NCBI GenBank assembly: GCA_964035575.1
Contig: OZ037902.1
Coordinates: 744,001-808,000 of the forward strand
Source of the DNA: Rhynchopus sp. YZ270_cl-10
Lineage: Eukaryota > Euglenozoa > Diplonemea > Diplonemida > Diplonemidae
Length of the DNA: 64,000 bases
Reading direction: 5' to 3'
Shown here: positions 50,667 through 61,077 of the stretch, in pieces
Position numbering within the stretch: position 1 is the stretch's first letter
Layout of the letters: each line of letters starts with the position of its first letter
Position numbers and translations under genes: made by a program
The notes under the pieces: generated by a model
Database searches by the model: none
What the model was told of the DNA's origin: nothing
What the model saw: the letters and a program-made list of their open reading frames with translations, nothing else

Positions 50667-51347
50667 TACCTACCCCCCCCCCCGTGCATAAGTCCGACCC
50701 CCATGACCCGTGCATAAGTCCGATGACCCGTGTATAAGTCCGGGCAGATTTGGGCTCAGGATCGGACTTATGCACAGGCCGACTTATACACCGGTTTTGT
50801 GTACTAGTAGTGGGGAGACATTTTTTTGAGGCGTTTTCCCGCTCGCGAAGCGAGCGGGAGAAAAACATTGAGGTATTTTTCCGCGAGCGAAGCGAGCGTA
50901 ACTTTATTTTTATTGGTGGTGTATTCACCAGGGATCATCTTCACGCTTCTCGTGTCAAAACATCATCCTCACAATTCTCAAAGGTGCGAACCAGTTACTG
51001 CAACATTGTGGAAAACTTTGCACCCCAAACAGTCTCAACAGCCAAAAGGTGCCCCTTGTTGGGAGTTGGTTCTCATGTTTGATACCTGCACAGCGGGCAT
51101 TCCTCTGAGTCCAACGCTGTTTGGCCTGCCTGCGGCGTTGTACCGAAGGTGCACGAAGACAGGGTAAATTTTGCGGTGTCACATGTGGGTCACTCCCACT
51201 GAGGTCATGTGACACTGCATGGGTGTGGGTACCTGGGTGCACAAAACCGGTGTATAAGTCCGAAACCCCGTGTATAAGTCCGGAGGCCCTCAGCCCCCCC
51301 AAAAATCGGACTTATACGCAGACTTATGCACGGGGGGGGGGTAGGTA
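50667..51347. mobile_element. Foldback element with GTATAAGTCCG arrays, 681 bp
   Basis: The ends TACCTACCCCCCCCCC and GGGGGGGGGGTAGGTA are inverted, followed inward by GTGCATAAGTCCGA and its complement. Inside each end are two to three further GTGTATAAGTCCG units in both orientations. Near the left are two hairpins with GCGAAGC tips (CTCGCGAAGCGAG at about 50850 and CGAGCGAAGCGAG at about 50884). No transposase is present. Target duplication is not clear. The design parallels 934-1578 with different sequence. Confidence 0.8.
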
Positions 51348-52207
51348 AAGCAAAAAAAGCCGCAGCTCGCTTCCGTTCTTTCTTTTAGGTTACCAAGCAT
51401 GAGAGGCGATCTCTCAACGTTGACATTCAGGGCACTGGGCAGAAGTCACATGCCACTCGCCACCGCTGTGATGAAGCAACATGCTGTGGGTTAATTAACC
51501 AGTTGGATTCCTCCTGTTCGTAACAGTTTCAAGTTCATCTAACAAACTTTTCTTTATTTCTCCCTCCTTTTTTTTTGGTGATCAATGGGGGCTTCCAATC
51601 ATCTTCACCAACGTTTCTTCTTTTTCTTTTTCTTTGGTACGTATGTATTCAATACTTTGTTTCAATCTTCCTTCCGTGTGCTCGTGAGTCTTATGCATCA
51701 TAATCATTTCCCTTTGTTTTTCTTTTCTTCCAAAAAAAAAAAAAAGCGAACAACAACAAAACAACATGTATTGCCACTGTACCCTTGTAATGTCTCTTTT
51801 AAGCTTGTTTAGTATTGTTGCTTTTTTTTATTTTTGGAAAAAAAAAATAGTATGGGTGTCTCACGGTGTGATATGATAGGATGATGGGTTTTTCCTCCTT
51901 CACTTCCCCCTTCTCTCCCAAAGCAAAAGTAGCAAAAAAAAAAAGAAAAGAAAAAACTTCATAAAAAAAACCCCCCTCTCCCCCTTCCACCCTCATCAGC
52001 CTCATTTGTAGAAGTGATCATTTTAAAATAGCCATCTTGCCATCCCCCCTTTTTCGCGAATTGTTTAAAAAACGAACAATTTGCAAAAAATTTTATGATT
52101 TTTTTTACAAATACATCATTTCAAACTTTCTCTCTTTTGTCAAAACCGAATATGATAATCGGGTGAGTGGGATGGAGTGCATATGCAGACTCTCTCCACT
52201 TCTTTTA

Positions 52208-52244
52208 GGTGACTAAGCACAGAGAGGCTTAGATTCATTCTAAA
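52208..52244 (+). repeat. Family-A hairpin repeat
   Basis: CTTTTA then GGTGA-CTAAGC, loop ACAGAGAG, GCTTAG, AT, TCATTC. A family-C copy (52257-52296) follows 12 nt later. Confidence 0.85.
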
Positions 52245-52256
52245 AAAAACTTTTTA

Positions 52257-52296
52257 GGTACACTGTCACGAGGGCTTTGTATTTCAAGTCAACCTT
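52257..52296 (+). repeat. Family-C hairpin repeat
   Basis: GGTACACTGTC-ACGAG-GGCTTTGTATTTCAAGTCAACC, preceded by TTTTTA. The loop lacks AG. Confidence 0.85.
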
Positions 52297-52421
52297 TTTT
52301 TTTTGGTTCTGATGTCATTCTTACTGTCAGAGATGATGATGGGGGAATGGGACATAATTCTCGCTATCAACTCCCGTTTCAGATAAGAGCACTCGCCAAT
52401 CGCACTCTTACAAGAGATGGT

Positions 52422-52454
<33 letters not shown>

Positions 52455-53014
52455 AAAAACAAGCACATTCATCTCTTCATTTTTGCAACCCTTTTTGTCT
52501 TCTCAGTATCACTGCGCTATCTCAGTCAATGGACATTTTCCCCCTCTCCTATTTATCATTCTCCCCAAACGAACTAACTAAAGAATAATAGAAAAGAAAA
52601 TAAGGGGGAGCTCAGCAGAGATCCGCCATCAAGTCAGGCCAGAGCCCCACCGCTTTCAGCAAAGGACCCTGCCACACCCTGGGGAAAGGAAAGGTGTGCT
52701 GTCTGTGCCCCCACAGCGGCCAGGGATAGAGGGGGTGTCTACGTACTGTGTCAACCCGCTCACCAAAGTATCAACGGATCGCAAGACCCGGCTAGCCCAC
52801 ACAGAACAACACGTACCGCCAGGCCCGGTAATAAGTAACAAATAGGAAAAAAAAAAAAACAAAACAAAAGTGTTCTGTTCAGGCAGTTAAGTTTCTTCTC
52901 TGATCTTATTTGTTCTTTTTTGGGAGGGGGGTCAGAGTGAAATGCGAAGTTCTGTGTGCTCTGTGGTGAAGCACATTTATCTTCCTTACTGTGTTCCTGT
53001 AAGTAACTCCCCGG

Positions 53015-53110
53015 TGCAACACTCCGGGGGGTATCGTTATATGATACAGACAAGCCAGGGGGGGTGTCAGTGCCTGCGTCCCAGAGGCGTTTTGCACTAT
53101 TGACTTCACT
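53015..53110 (+). repeat. LINE-tail-like short element with family-D hairpin
   Basis: GCAACACTCCGGGG, then GTGTCAGTGCCTGCGTCCC, AGAGGCG, TTTTGCACTAT and TGACTTCAC. It shares its right 45 bp with 42847-42890 at the end of the LINE-like element. Confidence 0.7.
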
Positions 53111-55524
53111 TTTTTTTCAGAGGTGACAAAGCTGGGAGAGGCTTGGAGTTCATCGTGAAACTTTTTATAATAAACGTTAAAATAGCATTTTTTCAGAATG
53201 CGTGTGAAATAAGTCCAAATATACTAAATACAATTGGGTCCAATTTTATTTTCTTCTCACAAAAAGCAAATACCCACAACCCTGAGGTACTTTTCATTTT
53301 TTTTTTTTAAAAACCCACAAAAACCCCCTCCACAATGATGCCCCTAATCTACGAGGTGGTTTTCTTTTGTCATTATCCGCTATTAGAATCACTTTGATTT
53401 ATAGCTGTCACTATCTTGCAGAGGAGGGAACCTGGTAACCTTTCTCCGGAACTGAGGAACAGTGGAGATTTGCACAAACTGTGGCAACACGAACCAAGGC
53501 AACTACACTGCTCTAACAATTTGTCAAAAAAAAAAAAAAAATACCCTTCTTCAGCTTCTGTGTTAATTTTTATCATAGAGATGAGAATGTATGGAGAGAG
53601 AGGTGTAGTCGCCTATTACCTCTTTTTTTCCCTGGTTCTTCTCTTCTGCTTTACCGTGTATTGTGTTAGTACAGTCCTCTCTGCGGTTTGCTAACCCACT
53701 GAGCCCTGAAGGGGAAAAACAAAAAAAAAAATATTTAAGATTTCTGTGCCAACGCCATCCCCCGATTATCTAAAAGTTACCAAAATTCTCAATCTTTTTT
53801 TTAAAAAAATACCATGTGCAAAAATAATGTTTCTGTTCAAAAGAAAGAACCGAAAAGAACGAACGCAAAAAATAATAATGAAATCCCCCTTGCATTGGAG
53901 GGGAGGAGGGGGGGTGAGAGAAACGTATCCCTTCTTCATCCTATCCTTTTATGATATTTTGCGAATCTAACACGATTCCCCCCCATTTGAGAAAAGCTGT
54001 TTCTTTTCTTGTCATTTTTGACTTTTTTTTCCATCCTTTTAAAAAGGATGGCATTGTTTTGTATCTTTTTTTTTTCTTCTTTTGCCCCTCAGTGGTGCTT
54101 TTCGGAAATCGGTCAACGACCTGTCAATATCGACCCCTCCCGGAGCACCACTCAGGTTTATTCGCTGATTCGGTAAAAAAAAAAACAGCAAATCAGTATA
54201 GCGCATCTTTGTGTCTGTGCTCATGTCTTTTGTTTTCAAAAGAGAGAATGCACAGAAAGGGGGAAAGCAAATGCCTTATGTATTGTATTTACAACACCAA
54301 ATATCCCTCACAAATCACTCTCCCCCCGCACCACCCCCTGTCGTGCTGAACCCTTTTATGGACCATTGGGTCAGCGTTGGAGCTGAGACAGCTTTTTGTT
54401 TCAGATGAGAAGGGAAAATCCTGAGCTGTGATTCAACTGAAACGACGTGGATTTTTCTAAAAAAAATAGAAAACGACTTCAGGATGTGACAGTTAAATGA
54501 AATAAAGAAAACACTTTTTTCGTTTATCGCACCGCAAAAAGGTTTTGTGTTTTTTCACTGATGAACGTGAGTGAGGTGTATGTTAGTGGAAAACCAATAC
54601 GCTAAAGCGGGCACGCACCATCCGTCGTTTTCCATTTCTATTCTATGCTTGATAGCAAAAAAAAAAATGTACACAGAGAGTATGATTAGCACTGCGAACG
54701 GATGTGAATGTACTTCCTTCTTCAATGGAGAGTTAAGAGGAAAAAATGTTGAGAAGAACGCATTGTATTGTCTGAATCAAAAGGGGAAAAAAATATGGTT
54801 CGTAATGTTTTTTTCGCATTTTTTTTCTCGCATATTCTTTTCTTTGTGGTGTCTCTGGAGTGTGTATTAAAAATTGTATTTTTTTTTAAAGTACCAGTTC
54901 GGATGGAATCGAGTGAAGTATGGTGCAACTCTTCACGTAAGAGAGGTTGCAATATCCAAAAAACGCTGACTCAAAATGATGGATTCACCACGATAAACGA
55001 CCTGTGAAAAAAGGATGTGCAAGAGAAGGGGGTGGCATGTTTCTTTTCAGGCTTTTCGTATGGAAGAAAGTGGTAAAGGAGGTTTTTTCACAAAAAAAAA
55101 AAATAATAAAAAAGCCACGTGCAATGTATTAGTCTGCCCCCGTCCCCACAACACCACTCCCCATACTCATATTAGAATCACTTTTTATGTTATTTTTCTG
55201 GAAAAAAGAAACATCAAGGGTGCCGTTATTGTTTGCATATTTTTTTTTGGTTGCCCGAAAACGAAAACTTAAAAAAAAAAACAGCAAAAAACTATGTACA
55301 AAAATTGTGCCCCACCCCCTTTTTCTTGACTTCATAAAAACTCAGTTTTTACATTTTTCTTTATTCACGTTGCTTCAGCTGGATTGAGTCTTGTGCACGA
55401 GTTGCCGGTTCATGTATTCTCCATCTGATACATTTGCTGTGGATCTATGATCTCCCTTGTCATTTCTATACATATTTCACACACACACACCTCACACAAA
55501 CCCGAGCAGAATAACAAACCTAGA

Positions 55525-56511
55525 ATGCGTACCCTTTCCCTTGTTGTGTGTGCCCTCCTGGCGAGCCAGGCCCACGGGTACTCCGAGCAGTACGTGCGTG
55601 CCAACTCCCAGCTTCTGTGGAACACCTTCAAGGCCGACCACGGCAAGCAGTACTCGAGCATCGCCGAGGAGCAGCGCCGCTACGGGATCTTCACCGCCAA
55701 CATGCTGAAGGCGTCCCGTTTCGAGAAGGAGCAGACCAAGGGAGCCCAGTTCGGCATGAACGTGTTCTCCGACATGTCCGCCGCCGAGTTCAAGACCTAC
55801 CACAACATGAAGGTCGAGAAGAAGCAGTCCCCCCCGGCCATGTTCACTGAGGAGCAGGTGGCCGTCGCCGCCGACTCCAAGGACTGGAGGTCCGCTGGTG
55901 CCGTGACCCACGTGAAGAACCAGGCACAGTGCGGATCGTGCTGGGCATTCTCCACCACCGGAGGAATTGAGGGACAGTGGCAGCTGTCCGGAAAGACCCT
56001 GACCTCGGTGTCCGAGCAGGAGCTTGTGTCGTGCGACAAGGTCGACCAGGGCTGCAACGGAGGTCTGATGGACAACGCCCTGAAGTGGCTGATCTCGAAC
56101 CACAACGGACAGATCGTGACTGAGGACTCCTACCCCTACAAGTCGGGCACCGGAATCCGCCACGACTGCGAGTCCGTGACCGGCAAGGCCGTCGGAGCCA
56201 CCATCTCGTCGTACAAGGACATCACCCACTCCGAGGCACAGATGAAGACCTTCGTCTCCACCGGAGGACCCCTCTCCATCGCCGTTGACGCCCAGAAGTG
56301 GCAGTCGTACTCCGGAGGAGTGCTGACCACCTGCTGTGGAATCTTCGGATGCCAGCTTGACCACGGAGTGCTCATTGTCGGATACGGCGCTGACTACTGG
56401 ATCATCAAGAACTCCTGGGGACCGACCTGGGGAGAGTCTGGATACATCCGTGTGTCCTACGGCTCCAACGAGTGCGGCCTGAACGAGTCCCCTGTGACCT
56501 CCATCGTCTGA
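55525..56511 (+). CDS. Cathepsin L-like cysteine protease (papain family)
   Basis: The 328-aa preproenzyme has a signal peptide, about 1-18 (MRTLSLVVCALLASQAHG). An I29 inhibitory prodomain follows, about 28-95, with WNTFKADHGKQY, ERFNIN-type spacing and FGMNVFSDMSAAEF. The mature domain starts near 115 with the oxyanion Gln Q133, catalytic C139 (QCGSCWAFS), H280 (LDHGVLIVGYG) and N296 (KNSWG). GCNGGLMD is typical of cathepsin L. It is expected to act in lysosome-like or food vacuoles. ATG 55525 is chosen; upstream in-frame codons lack signal-peptide character. The very strong C/G-ending codon bias, like RPL10A, suggests abundant expression. It is a single exon. Confidence 0.96.
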   Translation: MRTLSLVVCALLASQAHGYSEQYVRANSQLLWNTFKADHGKQYSSIAEEQRRYGIFTANMLKASRFEKEQTKGAQFGMNVFSDMSAAEFKTYHNMKVEKKQSPPAMFTEEQVAVAADSKDWRSAGAVTHVKNQAQCGSCWAFSTTGGIEGQWQLSGKTLTSVSEQELVSCDKVDQGCNGGLMDNALKWLISNHNGQIVTEDSYPYKSGTGIRHDCESVTGKAVGATISSYKDITHSEAQMKTFVSTGGPLSIAVDAQKWQSYSGGVLTTCCGIFGCQLDHGVLIVGYGADYWIIKNSWGPTWGESGYIRVSYGSNECGLNESPVTSIV

Positions 56512-57318
56512 GCACATCCCGTTGTTGTGGCTTAGGGTCCGCTTTTAGGCTGCAACTGACAATTCCACAATACTTTTTGTTGTTTTTCCATGCGACTGTA
56601 ACGCTGTTCTTATTACCTCTTGGCGCCTCTTATTTGAGACGTGAATTGGTGCTGAAAACAGCCCCAGTTGTGTATCCCCTTTTTTGTTCAATTCTATTGT
56701 TCCACGCGCTTTTTTGCCGCGTAGCTTTCGACAATTTTTTTTTTTCCACTCTTTAGCCGATCCGCGTGTCATGTGACAATTGTATATTTGGTTCCACTTG
56801 GAACATTTGTTTTTTAGGCTACTCAAGATGTCTGCGAGGTGCAGGGAGAACTCACACCCATCTTTCGATTTTTTCATTCCCCCCCCTCTTTTCGAAGAAA
56901 AAAAATATTCAAAACTACCCCACACCCCCACTCTGACATTTCCCCCATTCTAAACCCACCCCCCAAAAAACCACAGAAAATTACCCATCATTGATTCAAC
57001 CACACAACACCTCCACAGCAGAACACCTTCCCTCCTCCCTTCCTCCTTCTCCTGCCCCACCACAAAAAAAATGTGGTTCATTTGATTCCTACCTTACATT
57101 CTTCCTTCTTCTCCTTCAACTACACTTCAGACATTGTACACATTTGTTTCCCGCTATCTTTAGGTAGATCTGTAAAGCGTGGGTTCAATTCAAACCCCTT
57201 TTGTACACCTTTATTTTTCACCTCTACCTCAAAATTTTAAACGGCGTTTTAAAGCAAATTCACCCCAAACCTATACACGATAACGTAAACCAACAAAAAA
57301 AAAAAATAGGCAATCAAC
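56512..57318. other. Intergenic, no gene seen
   Basis: A weak family-B-like piece lies at about 56826-56872 (AAGATGTCTGCGAGGTGCAG, CACCCATCTTTCGATTTT). The stretch then turns C-rich before the next gene. No coding frame is present. Confidence 0.5.
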
Positions 57319-59085
57319 ATGGCAGAACCCACCCCGGTCTCTTCAGAACCACAACAGGTTCCTACTGTTCCTATGAGCCCTGAAGGTGGATTTACTATCA
57401 GCACTGTGGCGCCGATTGGGTCAGGGGTGGAGACACCTCCGGCACCTCCTCCTCCTCCTCCCCTTCCGCCTACTACTGCGGCACCGGCAACGGAGTTTAC
57501 TGGAACAAAGCAGAATGTAGGGCCATTGTTGACGTATGAGGTTAGTTCGAAGATTGCGCAGTTGAAGCAGATTGCGTCGGCAATGGAGAGGACGAAATGC
57601 CATGATTTGTCTCGTATAGAGCATGTGGAAGGGGCAGATGCAGAAGGAATCCCTCCGATGCTAATGGAGAAGGGGAGTCATGATGTGACGCTAGCGATCC
57701 CAAATGACTCTTCGTTGTCAAAGCTTCTGGCAGAGTCTATTTCAGGTATTGGAGCGTCGGTGGCAAAGCTGTTGCAGGATTTGGTGGATGCGGTGGAGGA
57801 GCAGACGATGCTTGTCTTTGTCGAACATCAGGCGAAACTGAAGGAAATCGTCATCGAAGAAACGCTGGTAAAGAAACACCGCTGGCCGGAAGAGGTACCA
57901 CCACATAGCGCGTCAATCCCTGCCACTCCCTCAATAAACTCACCGAAGCCTTCCCAGAAGAAGAATGGAGAGGCTTCAACTAACGTTCTTGGCACCACTT
58001 TGCATTCTTTACTAGAATCTTTGGTATGCAAATCTGAGGCAGAAAAGGGGCTCCTATACATCAAAGACACTGAAGCCAATATGTTACGCTGTGTCTCCCA
58101 GGTACCTGCCTCTAGCGAAGCTGCTGATATCTCCCTTTCCACCACCTCCCTTCCGGTTACGGTACTTCAAACAGGGGTGGCGGTGCATACGGCAATGGGA
58201 TCTGCTCCTATTAAGGGTGTCAAAGCGAGGCATCTGCTGGCGTTTCCTATTCCAGGTAATGCGCCTGAGAAGAAGGGGGAGAAGGGGGAGGCGAAAGGGG
58301 GGACAACGTTGTGTAGAGGAAGTGGGGCGATAGGGGTGGTTGTGTTGCAGAAGCATCGGAAGGTTGCGACGGCGTTTCGGTCGTGCGATGAATGGCTTGC
58401 GGCGGCTGCAGCGTTGTTCTATTCTGTATTCTTCCTTTGGCATCCTTTACAAGCAGTCTTAGCAAAATACGAACCCCTCCAACGCAAAAAACCCCATCCC
58501 GACAACGGAGGAGAACGCACCACAGCCTCAGAGGTGACGACAGTGGAGGACCTCCTCAGCAACTCACGCTACGCTGCGGATGGTGTAGGCGACCAACTCA
58601 TCATCCGCCACCCAGGAAAGGAGACCTCAAAGCAAATGGCCGGGCAGGACGCACAAAGCACCTCAAACAGCGCCGCCACTGCGTCGTCAATGGACGCCCA
58701 ACTCAAGGAGTCTGTGACCTACATCCACAACCTCGAGCTCATGTGGCGTAACTGTCTAGACGAAAAGCGGGCCCTCCAAACCGATGTAGAACGTTACCAA
58801 ACAGAGCTCAGCGAACGGCAGGTCCAGCTCGCCAGCATGGAGGCCAACGTAAAAGACCTAAGCAAACAATATATGAAGGCGAAACACGACATGCAACGGG
58901 TCAACCGATCGCAGGCGGAGAAAAGGGTGTCTGTGAGTGGTGGTGGAGCTTCTGCGTCACTCCCTCCGCTGACCGGCACGTCTCGAAAGTCCATATCGCA
59001 AGAAAGTAACCCCAGCAAACGAGCCTCTGTGAAAGGATTCCAACCAAAGCCCCCTCAGGGCAAGACTTCGATAGTACGGAAATGA
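57319..59085 (+). CDS. GAF-like domain and coiled-coil protein, 588 aa
   Basis: Residues 40-53 are a proline run. A helical segment at about 130-180 (SKLLAESISGIGASVAKLLQ) precedes a GAF-like domain, about 222-385: LHSLLESLVCKSEAEKGLLY, a variable centre, SLPVTVLQTGVAVHTA and GAIGVVVLQKHRKVATAF. A coiled coil follows at about 458-538 (MDAQLKESVTYIHNLELMWR), then a basic Ser-rich tail. GAF domains often bind cyclic nucleotides or other small ligands, and this domain has no attached catalytic module. Signalling scaffold is the likely kind of role, by inference. It is a single exon with ATG at 57319. Confidence 0.82.
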   Translation: MAEPTPVSSEPQQVPTVPMSPEGGFTISTVAPIGSGVETPPAPPPPPPLPPTTAAPATEFTGTKQNVGPLLTYEVSSKIAQLKQIASAMERTKCHDLSRIEHVEGADAEGIPPMLMEKGSHDVTLAIPNDSSLSKLLAESISGIGASVAKLLQDLVDAVEEQTMLVFVEHQAKLKEIVIEETLVKKHRWPEEVPPHSASIPATPSINSPKPSQKKNGEASTNVLGTTLHSLLESLVCKSEAEKGLLYIKDTEANMLRCVSQVPASSEAADISLSTTSLPVTVLQTGVAVHTAMGSAPIKGVKARHLLAFPIPGNAPEKKGEKGEAKGGTTLCRGSGAIGVVVLQKHRKVATAFRSCDEWLAAAAALFYSVFFLWHPLQAVLAKYEPLQRKKPHPDNGGERTTASEVTTVEDLLSNSRYAADGVGDQLIIRHPGKETSKQMAGQDAQSTSNSAATASSMDAQLKESVTYIHNLELMWRNCLDEKRALQTDVERYQTELSERQVQLASMEANVKDLSKQYMKAKHDMQRVNRSQAEKRVSVSGGGASASLPPLTGTSRKSISQESNPSKRASVKGFQPKPPQGKTSIVRK

Positions 59086-59386
59086 TGTGAATAGGGAGGG
59101 GCTGGGGGAGAGGGGAAGGGAGACTATAGGGTCCCTGTGTTTCCACGCAGGGAGGATCCAAGAAGGTGTTCTTAGTGGCATGGCAGATATCTTGAGGGAG
59201 TGGAAAGAAAGAAAAAAAGGAGGGGTGCAGTATTCTGTTGCATTGAATGGCTGTTTCATGATGACATATTTTATGTTTAGTGTAGTGCGCATCTGACACC
59301 ACTTTTGGTGGTTGAGAAAACAGCATAAAACAAAAAAAAATACTCTGAATTGAGGTTCTCTGCTCTGCCTTCAAGGTTCGCACTTA

Positions 59387-59766
59387 AAGAAGAAAGCACT
59401 GCACAGGATGAAAACCTTATCACCTCTGACGCGTTGAGATCTAAATGGTCAATGAGAGCTTTTTGTTCTTGAATTTCGTCTTTTAGCTGATCCTTGCTTC
59501 TTCTTTGCAATAACAAAAGCAAATCGGCATTTTCCTGGTCAGTAAGTCTACATACTTATGAGGCCCCTAGATTGTCGGGAGACTTCTTTGAAGAGCACAG
59601 CACACCAATGATGACAAACCACTCTCCGGTCCCACAGATCTACATGCGGGATAGCTTGTAACATCGAACATAACCCCGTTACCCGTCTGAGTTGTGTCTT
59701 TTCCTTTTCCTTGTGATGTGACACCCTATCCAATTCAAGTTCTTCACCACAACCCTCAGACCTCTC
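59387..59766. repeat. Local duplicated blocks a, b and c (first set)
   Basis: Block a (59387-59583; AGAAGAAAGCACTGCACAGG-type in the second copy) recurs at 61621-61819. Block b (59565-59719, from CCTAGATTGTCGGGAGACTT to CTTTTCCTTTTCC) recurs at 61123-61270. Block c (59726-59766, CCCTATCCAATTC to CCTCTCG) recurs at 61078-61118. The order differs between sets. Confidence 0.85.
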
Positions 59767-59805
59767 GTTCCATCCACATTTGTTCTTTACCCATCCCCCA
59801 CGACA

Positions 59806-60372
59806 ATGTTCTCAAAGCTGTCCCTGCTCATGGCGGTGATGTGGTGCAGTGCTGCAGAGGCGACGGGCGGGCATGGGCATGATGTGAGCCAGCTCTGTGA
59901 GGACAGTGCACGCAGGTTCGCAGCAGACCGCGTGCGTGCGGAGGAGAAGGTGATTGCCCTGGGGGTGTGGTGCAGGAAGACGTCGCCTAAGTACGATGCG
60001 GCGAAGTGTGCGACCGCGGCAGCGGCAGTGGACCTCGAGGCGCTGGTGTTCAGGATTGAGGGCGAGGTGCTGCTGAAGGAGTGCACGAAGGAGGCGCCCG
60101 AGGGGGAGCAGCGCAAGGCTGCTGTGCAGAACACAGAGGTGGAGGGGGATCAGCCGCACCTCGACGTCGTGCTCCCAGTCGTAGCTTTCCTCCAAGCTGT
60201 GTTCGCAAATATCAACGAGTACTTCGCGAGTTTCGAGGGCTTTGCAGACATGCCTCCTGTGGAGGCACGCCTGCTTCTGACCAGGTACAACGAGGCGATC
60301 CAGATCATCAACGTCATGCTCACGATCATCAATACCAGACTTAACGAAATGCATAATAACATCGTCCTCTAG
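59806..60372 (+). CDS. Small secreted or lumenal protein, 188 aa
   Basis: It has an N-terminal signal-like segment (MFSKLSLLMAVMWCSAAEA). The mature part is Ala/Glu-rich and helical with four cysteines (C31, C56, C68, C93), and ends AIQIINVMLTIINTRLNEMH. No membrane segment lies beyond the start. I do not recognise the family. It sits just downstream of duplicated blocks that recur upstream of the next gene. It is a single exon with strong GC-ending codons. Confidence 0.8.
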   Translation: MFSKLSLLMAVMWCSAAEATGGHGHDVSQLCEDSARRFAADRVRAEEKVIALGVWCRKTSPKYDAAKCATAAAAVDLEALVFRIEGEVLLKECTKEAPEGEQRKAAVQNTEVEGDQPHLDVVLPVVAFLQAVFANINEYFASFEGFADMPPVEARLLLTRYNEAIQIINVMLTIINTRLNEMHNNIVL

Positions 60373-61077
60373 GGGGCTCCATTGAAAGACTTCACGTTGC
60401 AAACTGTTGCGTTTGTTGTGAATATATATTCCATTAGGTGACCGAGCGAGGCTCAGGTTCATGACACTGTTTATCTTTTTTTTTTTCCACACAGAGGCAG
60501 CACAGCACTTCTCTCCCCACACAGGCCATATGCACGAGCAATTGTGCAAGGTCGTGTGTGACGTGTGTTTGCAGCAAACACAAAAGTGTGTTGCAATAAA
60601 GAAACCCACCCGAGTGCTGCTGTTTCTGTTCATTGATTGTTCACGTTTTATTTTTATTTCTATTTTGAATTTGTTGTTATTGTTTCCCCGTAGTCGTGCA
60701 TTGTTGCGTATTTTGCACACTGCTGTTTGATTTCTATTTCCTAAACACTTGTACTAGGTGAAGATCCTTAACGAACGATTTGGTTTTGTGTCAGACGATC
60801 TTGCTCATCAACCACACGAACCAGCAAAAAGTGTTTAGGATTCGCAGAACTAAATTTGGTGCCGGCGTCTGTTAGACACCTGCACTATCCACCATGTTTC
60901 TCGGAAAGATGTGTGGATGCCTCGGACCCCGTTCACTTTCAAAGTTTCCCTTGCCATTAAATGCTGTTCGTTTTCTGATATATTTCTAGGCGCTTTTCAT
61001 CTCAAGCCCAGTCTCCGAAGGCTCTCAGAAAATAAGGATACCCAGATCTACTTTTGTGCAACCTGTACAACCCTCCC
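60373..61077. other. Intergenic with one family-A hairpin
   Basis: A diverged family-A copy lies at 60436-60463 (ATTAGGTGACCGAGCGAGG, CTCAGGTTCATGAC). A weak family-D-like remnant (GTTAGACACCTGCACTATCC) is near 60870. No gene is seen. Confidence 0.5.

Larger units (their letters stand above)
51348..55524. other. Intergenic repeat-rich region, no gene seen
   Basis: Family-A copies lie at 52208-52244 and 53122-53160. A family-C copy lies at 52257-52296. A LINE-tail/family-D copy lies at about 53015-53110, and a family-F copy at 53462-53526. Long A- and T-tracts are frequent. A weak family-B-like hairpin (GTGCACGAGTTGCCGGTTCATG, about 55393-55414) precedes the protease gene. Remaining frames look random. 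Confidence 0.55.

Noticed and set aside
55492-56517. 341-codon minus-strand ORF under the cathepsin gene
   Set aside because: The + frame has every papain-family landmark; the antisense frame is open only because of codon bias.
57170-57215. tRNA T-arm-like GGGTTCAATTCAAACCC
   Set aside because: No cloverleaf can be completed around it.
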